64,000 nt of DNA from Prunus persica (lineage: Eukaryota > Streptophyta > Magnoliopsida > Rosales > Rosaceae). Made by a program: the position numbers and the translations under genes. Positions 56,545-64,000 of this stretch are shown here, piece by piece. The stretch's first letter is position 1. Each line of letters starts with the position of its first letter. Where the stretch lies: the NCBI RefSeq assembly GCF_000346465.2, contig NC_034011.1:19943928-20007927 (forward strand), written 5' to 3'. Under the pieces are notes generated by a model. That model saw only the letters and a program-made list of their open reading frames with translations. It was not told the origin of the DNA and did no database searches.

Positions 56545-56765
56545 ATTAGGGTTAATTGTCAATCTACCCCCTGAACTTGTACACTACTTTCAATTTGCAC
56601 CCCAACCTTTTTTTTTCTTTTTTTTTTGGGAAAATTAAAGATACGAATTATTTTTTATCGCCAATTCCTCCCCTATCGTCTAAATAAACTTTTTGACATC
56701 CAATAGTCCGTCAAATTGTCACTGTTCAAAGGGTAGTTTCGTCTCTCACCCTAGTAACTCCACTC
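56545..56765. repeat. Partial relative of the 54608 element
   Basis: Shares the order CCCCCTGAACTTGTAC, T-rich run, AAAATTAAAGATA, CGCCAATTCC, CCCTATCGTCTAAAT with the left arm of the element at 54608. The opposite end was not found, so this looks like one half of a diverged copy. Confidence 0.6.
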
Positions 56766-57281
56766 AACCCCTTTCCCAATCACACAAGTCGTCGATTTAA
56801 AAAGAAATAAGAAAAACAAAAGTCATTGAAGGGTCAATTCGCATGACTATTAGCCCGTATTCAAGAATCGCATTGAATAGATGATTTGAAGACTGAGGGT
56901 TTCAAATTGGTGAGGTTCTTGAATACGGGCTTTGTGGTTTCGAACGAAATATGGCTCCGATTATGCATAGCAGTTGTTCTCCAAAGTACAGTAAGTTTTT
57001 TTTTTTCTCTTTTTGAATCATTGTGGTCCAATGGTATCGGTAAAGTAGTGTTCCTTATCTCCTTTCTGTAAAGTAATTTGGCTAAGACTCTTCATTTTTG
57101 GTTTCAGTGATATTCCTTTCTGAAAAGGAAATATATTTGTGGTCCCAAGGATAGTGCATGTGATTTGTCTGTGCTTGGCCTGTAACTTTTGGTTTTGTCT
57201 GATGTAAGCAAGTTTTTGTTATGTCAAAAGTAAATGTAAGTTGTTGGTGACATTAAGTGTTGTTTATATATGCCTTTATAG

Positions 57282-57893
57282 ATGATCTAGATAACTTCAC
57301 TATGGAGATTCACCATGGAAAAAATTTTAAAAAGGAGAAATATTTGGGTGGTAAGGTAACTGTATTGGGGATCATTTTTCAATGTTGGACATGTATGACA
57401 TTGCTACATCACTCGGATATAACCAGTTAAAAATGTGTTTTCACTATAGGAGCAAAACAAAGGCTTTTCTTCCACTAAAAACATATGGCCATGTACTTGA
57501 GGTTGTGCAGCAAATTCCTTCATCTAGGATTCAGAATTTGTACCTCTCACATAAGCCAGAACCCCCTTGTTAGAGAGTCAAGCATCTGTATCTACACCTA
57601 CATTTCACTTTGATGGTTCGCTTCACCCAAATTTACACCAAGTTGATGTAGAAGCTTATGTGAATACTTCAGATTGTGGTCAGTGGGGTGATGGTTGGGA
57701 TAATTTGTGGGAGAATGAACAAGATCTTGGTGAGTTTGTGGATGTGGCAGTTAGAGTTGATGGTTTGAGTGTCGCAAATAAAGGGACAAGCTTTAATGTT
57801 GCGGTAGACACATTGGATTGTGATGCTGATGATGAATTTGAAGATAATGATGAAGATCTTAATGGAAATTATGAAGATGTAGAAGAAGATAAT
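57282..57893 (+). pseudogene. Mutator-like transposase N-terminal fragment
   Basis: Read in three frames, this encodes the N-terminal domain of a plant MuDR-type protein. It starts with FTMEIHHGKNF...YLGGKVTV (57290-57365), continues ATSLGYNQLKMCFHYRSKTK and ends in an acidic run (DADDEFEDNDEDLNGNYED). The frame changes at ~57370 and ~57567, so it is not functional. It is interrupted at 57893 by an insertion and resumes at 59183. The catalytic and SWIM regions are missing. Confidence 0.65.
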
Positions 57894-59182
57894 TGTTGAG
57901 GCCCCAAAAAATCCAAGGATGGGCACAAATATATTTTCGGCTCAGTACAACACCAAGCGGAAAATTCTTATTTAAGCAACATGCCACGCTACAAGCTTAA
58001 GTAGGCCCAAGCCACGCGAATGTCTGGGTCTTGCTGAGCGGGTTGTGGTATGGATGGTTACGAGTATTCACGAGGCTCATTGATGGGCCAAGAAGTGGAA
58101 GTTTTGGGCTGCTTGGGAGCACCAAAACTCGAGCCCATTTCTTGAGCCTAAACATATGGGTAAGCATGAGAGAGAATGAGTGGCCCAATAGCTTAGGAAA
58201 ATATCCAATGGCTTGCAAACACTTGGAAAAATTCCACATCAGCCAAAATATCCAGCACCTTGATCAAATAGGTTGTTTCCAGCAGCTTGAGCAAACTCAC
58301 AAGCCGCTAGAAACAAGATACTAATAACCCAGCCCAGCATAGTGGAAAATATCCAGCATATTTGTCAAAACCATCAAAACCAAGCAAACCCATGTGTTGA
58401 TCACCTTTTGACTAACACCCTTACCCATTCTTTCCTCTTCAAGCTTTGGTGGGAAACAAGAAGCAAAAGTGGGTGGTGCCCCACCCACATGGAGAGTCCA
58501 GTTGCTTGAAGACCTTGGAACCCCAAAAAGCTGCGTACCTATGGGTTCAGGCTAGGGAAATTTCACCAAACAAGATAAATGGAAGAAAGTGAAGAAAATG
58601 AGGAGGGAGGCTTGACAAAATTAAGGTTTTTCGGCGCCTATAAAAGGGGCCACCTCTTACCGAACACACAACACACATTTGGAGAGCAAGCTTTATCTCT
58701 CACCTCTGAAACCTCTGCAATTTCGAGTCTCATCCTTTCGTCTATCCCTATTTTCCCTTTTGGTAAACTATTCCAACGCTCGACAGAGTTTTCGCCAGCT
58801 GCCGGAAACTACTCAACACACCCAATATACCTTCATCTCTCTCTCTCTCTCTTTTCAATAAACCTTCTTAGAATCCCTTCCCCATTGCTTTGAACCTCTG
58901 TTTCTCATAGGAAATCACAACTCTCTCTCTCTCTTTCATGCTAAACTCGTGAGTGCTCAGCTCCCATGCCACAAGCTTCTCATGCCAAGCCCAAGAATTT
59001 ATTTGTAAGCGACTATTGGTTTCATTGGTGAAGAAGACCAAAGTGTTTCCTAAGGCTCAGCTACCTTTTCGAAACACTCTTAGAGCCTAATCATTGAATT
59101 CAGACTCAAGGGGGCAATTTCATACATTTGGCTCTTTACAGCAGCCCAGGGCCGCAGTACCTGTCAGAACGAAAAAGCCCCC
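57894..59182 (+). mobile_element. LTR-like insertion (1.29 kb) in the MULE fragment
   Basis: Flanked by ATAAT (57889-57893 and 59183-59187), starting TGTTGAGGCCCC. It has no coding sequence. A promoter-like TATAAAAGGGGCC at 58638 is followed by CT-rich DNA, as in LTRs. It ends in AAGCCCCC rather than CA, so the exact class is uncertain; a solo LTR or short non-autonomous retroelement is likely. Confidence 0.5.
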
Positions 59183-59271
59183 ATAATAGTGATGGGAATT
59201 ATGAAGACAATGATGAGGATGTTGAAGAGGATTTAATTGTTGATGCAGAGAAGTGTGCCGAATTGAAGTTT
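59183..59271 (+). pseudogene. Continuation of the MULE protein fragment
   Basis: Resumes the acidic stretch in frame across the insertion (SDGNYEDNDEDVEEDLIVDA) and then meets a stop at about 59271. Homology to UGT upstream DNA starts near 59290. Confidence 0.55.
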
Positions 59272-59289
59272 CGGTTCTTAGACTCTAAC

Positions 59290-59981
59290 TGAGATATGAA
59301 GAACGCAGCTTTGGCCAAGTTGGCAACATATTGTATTCTCAGTTATATATAGATAAATTAACATGAAATATGAGCCATTCAAGATATAATTTTGATTTCG
59401 CCATTTTTGTGAGGGCGATTATATATGCCTCTTGTACAACAATGTTAAAATAGGTGAAGTCACTCACCCTGTTATGAACCTAAACTCTTTACCATGCAAG
59501 TAAGAGCTTCTACATTCAGGCAAATAGCAGTGTGATATGTGTGCATAAGTTTTTCTTTTTTTCTTTTTGATAAATTATTTTTGCATATGTGTCAAACTAT
59601 GATTCGCATGAAGGATAAGTATCTACTTACATGGAAAGAAGCAATCAGTATCCTTAATTAGCAAATTAAATAAAATGATTTGCCTTTTTAATTGTCTTGT
59701 TTGATGACTGAAACTGTGCATATATCATTGACATATTTAATGCATTCTACTACGACTAGTTAGACCAAAATCAATTTTTGATAACCTTTTATTTTGTCCT
59801 TTTGTTTTTGGGTTTCCAAATCTATTACCTAGTGGACTTAATAATGGACAATATCCAATATTTTTCGAATCACAAGATTTATATAACTCAAAATTTTGAC
59901 TTTATAGACAAGTGATGTGTAAAATTATATACATATATACTAAGTTTTATCAGCTGAGGTTTTCATTGCATTCAACACAAA
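59290..59981 (+). repeat. UGT upstream module, copy C
   Basis: Collinear with copies A (35140) and B (38455/42938). The Harbinger target is empty (ACTTACATGG near 59626). About 65 bp present in copy B around 43200-43265 are missing here. Confidence 0.8.
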
Positions 59982-60689
59982 ATGAGGAAACTTGTGTTCA
60001 TCCCAGCCCGAGGCATCGAGCATCTCGTATCAACAGTTGAGATCGCAAAGCAACTCACGGCTGGAGATCACCAGCTCTTCATCACAGTCTTCATCATGAA
60101 GCTCCCATTCAACCAACTCTTCATCAACCTCCCCAAAGCCCACGTCGACACACGAAACACCAACCCCTCCTCGTTCTTCAAAACCTTCATCGAAAATCAC
60201 AAAACCCATGCCAGAGACGCTGTCTCCGAGTCAACTCAGTCCGAGTCGAACCAAGCTCGGCTGGTCGGGCTGGTCATTAACATGTTCTACACCACTATGA
60301 TTGATGTGGCCGATGAATTTAGGGTTCCTTCCTACATGTTCTTCACCTCAAACTTTAGGTGTCTCGCGTTCTTGCTCCACCTCCGCACGCTTCAAGACGA
60401 GAATGGCATAGACGCTGCCTCGTTGATGGACTCAAAGGATGTTAGACAAGGAGGGTGCCACAGCATTTCTCAATCATGCAAAGAGGTTTAGAGAAATCAA
60501 GGGTATTTTAGTAAATATGTCCTCAAAGCTGGAATCACATGCGCTTCAATCTCTTTCTGATGGTAAAACCCTACCTGTGTACCCAGTGGGACCTCTGTTG
60601 AATCTCGAGAGTGATGATTTCCACGTGGGTTCAAACATGGCAAGACAAAAGTATGATGATCAGCTTTCCTTGTCTGTGGTGTTCCTATG
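59982..60689 (+). pseudogene. UGT71A-like gene 9, truncated and decayed
   Basis: Closest to gene 8 ([14 protein letters not shown] versus [14 protein letters not shown]). The Gly before the catalytic His is Glu, and the catalytic Asp position reads Asn (VINMFY). About 14 residues are lost after NQLF. A larger deletion with a frame change occurs near 60437, joining MDSKD to the segment encoding [10 protein letters not shown]. The sequence stops at SVVFLC, where copia-like DNA begins at 60686. The whole PSPG region is gone, so it cannot make an active enzyme. Confidence 0.9.
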
Positions 60690-61311
60690 TTGAGCAACCT
60701 CCTGGTATGTGCAATAGGAAAAGGAGAAAAAAGTATATAGGTTGCACTCTATGGGCTAAAACAAGCACCTAGAGCTTGGTACAACCGCATAGATGCTTAT
60801 TTTGCTAACCAAGGCTTTCACAAGTGTCTATATGAACATACTCTCTACATTAAAGTTGGAAAAATGGAAAAATTCTTATTGTATGTTTATATGTTGATGA
60901 TTTGATCTACACAAAGAGTGATAAGGCTATATTTAATGAGTTTAAAAATTCCATGATGACTAAGTTTGACATGTCAAACCTTGGGTTAATGCATTATTTT
61001 TCGGGGCATTGAAGTGAATCAATCCCCTGTTGGAATTTTTATCTCACAAAAGAAGTATGTTCAAGAAGTCTTAGATAAGTTTCATATGAAGGATTGCAAT
61101 CCCGTTGGAACTCCAACATCGTCTGATATGAAGCTTGTGAAGAACTTGGATGGAAGAAAGGTTGATCTCACTCTTTATAAGCAAATTGTGGGAAGCCTCA
61201 TGTATTTGACTTCAACCAGGACGAATATTATGCATGTTGTGAGTCTTATTAGTTTTATGGAGAATTCTACAGAGCTTTATCTTGCTGTAGATCAAATCAT
61301 CAACATATAAA
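60686..61311 (+). mobile_element. Copia pol fragment (RT to early RNase H), + strand
   Basis: Encodes broken pieces of reverse transcriptase: words near [15 protein letters not shown] sequence (~60760), a YVDD-like region at ~60888, and MKLVKNLDGRKVDLTLYKQI (61130-61190) before the RNase H domain. Frame changes are frequent. Its first 226 bp are repeated in inverted orientation at 61287-61513. It replaces the 3' half of UGT gene 9. Confidence 0.75.
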
Positions 61312-64000
61312 CATACAATAAGAATTTTTCCATTTTTCCAACTTTAATGTAGAGAGTATGTTCATATGGACACTTGTGAAAGCCTTGGTTAGCAAAATAA
61401 GCATCTATGCGGTTGTACCAAGCTCTAGGTGCTTGTTTTAGCCCATAGAGTGCAACCTATATACATTTTCTCCTTTCCCTGTTGCACATATCCAGGAGGT
61501 TGCTCAACATACACCTCTTCTTCCAACTCCCTATTTAAAAACGCTAACTTTACATCCAATTGAAAAATTGGCCATTAGTTTTGAGCAACCATGGAAAGAA
61601 CAAGCCGGATTGTATCCATTCTTGCAACTGGTGCAAGCACCTCCTTGTTGTCAACACCAAACTCCTACTTGTAGCCATTCGCCACCAAACGAGCCTTATG
61701 CTTATCTATCTCACCCTTCTCATTTAGCTTTGTTTTAAAAACTCATTTCACTCCAATCTTTTTCTACCCATTTGGAAGGTCTGTCAGCACCCATGTGTCA
61801 TTTTTCTCAATGGCCCTGATTTCTGCATCCATGGGTTTTTGCCACTTTGATTTCTTCATAGCTTCTTGAAAACTTATTGGATCACAATCTGAAACCAAGG
61901 CAAAATGTGCAATTATGTCATCATCATCATCAGATTGATAAACATCACTGACCTCATAATCCATCATCCATGCTAGCCTCTTCCTCAAGTGTTGGGACCT
62001 TAAGCTAGATTCCTCCCCTTGCTAATTTTCGCTGGAAATAATTGACTGTTGTTGCTACTAGTCTAGTTGTTGCAGTTGCGTGTTTGACTCGTCATGCTAT
62101 ACGGATGACGGGTCAACCTTTTTTCCTTCTTCTTCATATAAAATTTACAGGAATGAGCTGCTGCTTTGAGGCTTTTTCAATCTAGTTCCATGTGTTCTCC
62201 TCATCAAAAATTACATCTCGGCTTATGATAATCTTGGTGATTGGATTGAAAACATATAGGCTCTAGAATGGTCACTTAAGCTAAGAATAACACACTTTTC
62301 GCCCTTGTCATCCAATTTCTTCCTCCTCTCATCAGATACATGTGCATATGCAATGCAACCAAAAATTTTGAAGTGATCTACAGACAGTCTTCATCCACTC
62401 CAAGCTTTTTTTGGTGTCATGTTTTGAACAGAAAAAGTGGGACTTCTATTCAATACATCTCACTGCTTCTAGCCAAAAAAAATTTAAAACTCTCCCTTTT
62501 GCCAACATGCGTCTCACCATATTGAAAATGGTTCTGTTTTTTCTCCCTGACACCCCATTTTGTCGGAGTGTATAGGCTACTATCAGTTACCTTCAGATGC
62601 CTTGCTCATCATAAAAAAAACCTCAAACTCTTTTGAACAAAACTCTCATCCACGATCTGTACATAGTGTCTTAATGGCTCTCCCAACTTCATTTTCAATA
62701 TGAGCCTTGAAACTTTTAAATGCTTTGAAAGCCTCAGATTTCTCCTGCAAAAAATATACCCATGTTTTCCAACTAAAATCATAAATAAAAGAAATAAAAT
62801 ATTTCTTTTTCCCATTAGATATTGGGTTAATGAGACCACATAAATCATAGTGTATCAGCTCCAGCGACTTCTTAGCTCTCCATGGCTTGCCTTTGGAAAA
62901 TTGATCACGGTGTTGTTTGCCAACAACACACTCTTCACAAACTTTGGAGGGATGAGTGATCATAGGTAGACCATTCACCATCTGCTTCTGATAAAGTGTC
63001 TTGAGCCCATTGAAATTTAAATGGCCATAGCAAAAAGTGCCAAAGCCATGTCGATTAGTCACCTTGGCCACCAAACCAGCTTCGATATTCTGGATTTGTA
63101 ACGAAAACAACCTGTTAGTTGTCATCTCAACTTGTGCAATCGCACCTCTTGCGGGATCATAAATCTGACACACACCATCCTTGATAGTAATCACATACCC
63201 CGTATCTTGTAATTGGTCAAGACTCAACAGATTAGTTTTTAAATCATGAACATAAAAAACATTAGAGATAGTCTCTATGTTACCACCTGTAGTGCTTATT
63301 TGAATATCACCTTTTCCCATGACATTCACTATGGAATTTTCACCAAAAGATACAATTGTATGAAATACTTCATTTATTTGGGAAAAATATGACTTACTGC
63401 CACACGTGGTTGCTGCACCCTGTGTCCAGATACCAAAGGTTTGATTTTGGCTTATCCTCTTTAACATGATATGCCATCAAAAGTGTAGATTCTTCCTTAT
63501 TCTCAGCAAAGTTGGATTGCTCCACCTTGTCTTTGTCTCTTGGCATTCTTGTATAACATTCTGAACGGTAGTTACCAAAGTTGTGGTAGCAGAAACACTC
63601 AACGTTGGCCTTGTCATTCTGTTGACAGTTGTCATTCTGTTGTCGACTTCCTTTTCCTCCACTATGAGAGTTTGAGGATTGTTGATCATCAAACTTCTCA
63701 GCATATGCTCCATTTTGTCTGTTTCCATCTTGGTTGCCTCAATATCCTCGTCCTCTGCCTCTGTCACGACCTCTTACTCTTGAACCTACTGTTTCAATAT
63801 GACTGGCCATCTCAGTAGGTTGGGTAAACGCCTTCAACGCCTGCTCTTCTACCCTGCTTCTGTTCAATTTATGTTCATAGACCAACAAAGAGCTCTAGAG
63901 CTCATCAATTGACATAGTATCTATGTCATATCATTCTTCAATTGAGCAGACAATATAGTCAAATTTTGGTACTAGAGAACGTAGGATCTTCTCAACAATG
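61287..64000 (-). mobile_element. Copia element, decayed, minus strand, runs off the window
   Basis: Read from 64000 down it shows gag (zinc-knuckle-like CFCYHNFGNYRSEC near 63570-63610), a protease/GAG-pre-integrase stretch (63467-62950), integrase start (LELIHYDLCG near 62840) and the start of reverse transcriptase (MDAEIRAIEKNDTWVLTDLP at 61764-61988). It ends at 61287 within RT. Stops and shifts break it many times. No LTR lies inside the window on this side. Confidence 0.8.
62646..63467 (-). pseudogene. Copia GAG-pre-integrase and integrase fragment
   Basis: A 273-residue open piece with NVFYVHDLKTNLLSLDQLQD, a GAG-pre-integrase zinc motif (CEECVVGKQHR) and the N-terminal part of the integrase core (HYDLCG, SFIYDFSWKTW). 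The first catalytic Asp is present; the protease motif upstream lies in another frame. Part of the decayed element running from 61287. Confidence 0.8.

Overview
This window looks like nuclear DNA of a woody dicot, most likely Rosaceae. The coding genes have plant architecture, with a chloroplast/mitochondrial PPR editing factor, a ZIP metal transporter with three exons, and a tandem array of family-1 glycosyltransferases close to the UGT71A-type genes I recall from apple, pear and strawberry. Intergenic DNA is AT-rich and packed with plant transposons. The family level is firm for the genes; the Rosaceae assignment is inference from remembered similarity.

Layout. 0-2.9 kb holds AT-rich DNA, a CT-rich tract, a small hAT-like MITE and two Helitron-like elements joined head to tail. 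2.9-5.4 kb is an intact PPR gene, an apparent orthologue of Arabidopsis At3g22150. 7.6-49.3 kb is a UGT array, all on the + strand: seven intact genes (7631, 17925, 26070, 28186, 30312, 32481, 36838), an eighth split by a young copia retrotransposon (43364-49315), and scattered UGT fragments. Between the genes sit a 4.2-kb Mutator-like insertion, a 1.1-kb hAT element, a remnant of an endogenous caulimovirid-like movement protein, an LTR-like block and a complete PIF/Harbinger element. 49.6-53.6 kb carries a ZIP transporter gene (minus strand) plus an inverted duplication of its own 3' end. 54.6-64 kb is transposon territory with a 100-bp assembly gap, a MULE fragment, a ninth broken UGT and two opposed pieces of an old copia element.

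How the parts relate. The UGT genes are intronless and share the catalytic His/Asp pair and the PSPG sugar-donor box, so they are probably small-molecule (phenolic) O-glucosyltransferases of the cytosol. Six of the seven intact copies, plus one promoter whose gene is gone, carry the same composite motif 100-220 bp upstream of the start: a near-palindrome TGCCAGCAAAGGCA abutting TGACGTCA (a bZIP/TGA-type core). This suggests shared regulation inherited through tandem duplication. Duplicated blocks make it possible to read insertion history directly, because several transposons have an empty counterpart site elsewhere in the same window (Mutator-like, hAT, Harbinger).

Nothing here is a bacterial-style system. 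The most notable items are the shared UGT promoter module, the ZIP-derived hairpin, the copia insertion that splits an otherwise uninterrupted UGT frame, the lost UGT partner replaced by viral/LTR DNA, and the tandem Helitrons. All identities were judged by eye; no searches were run.
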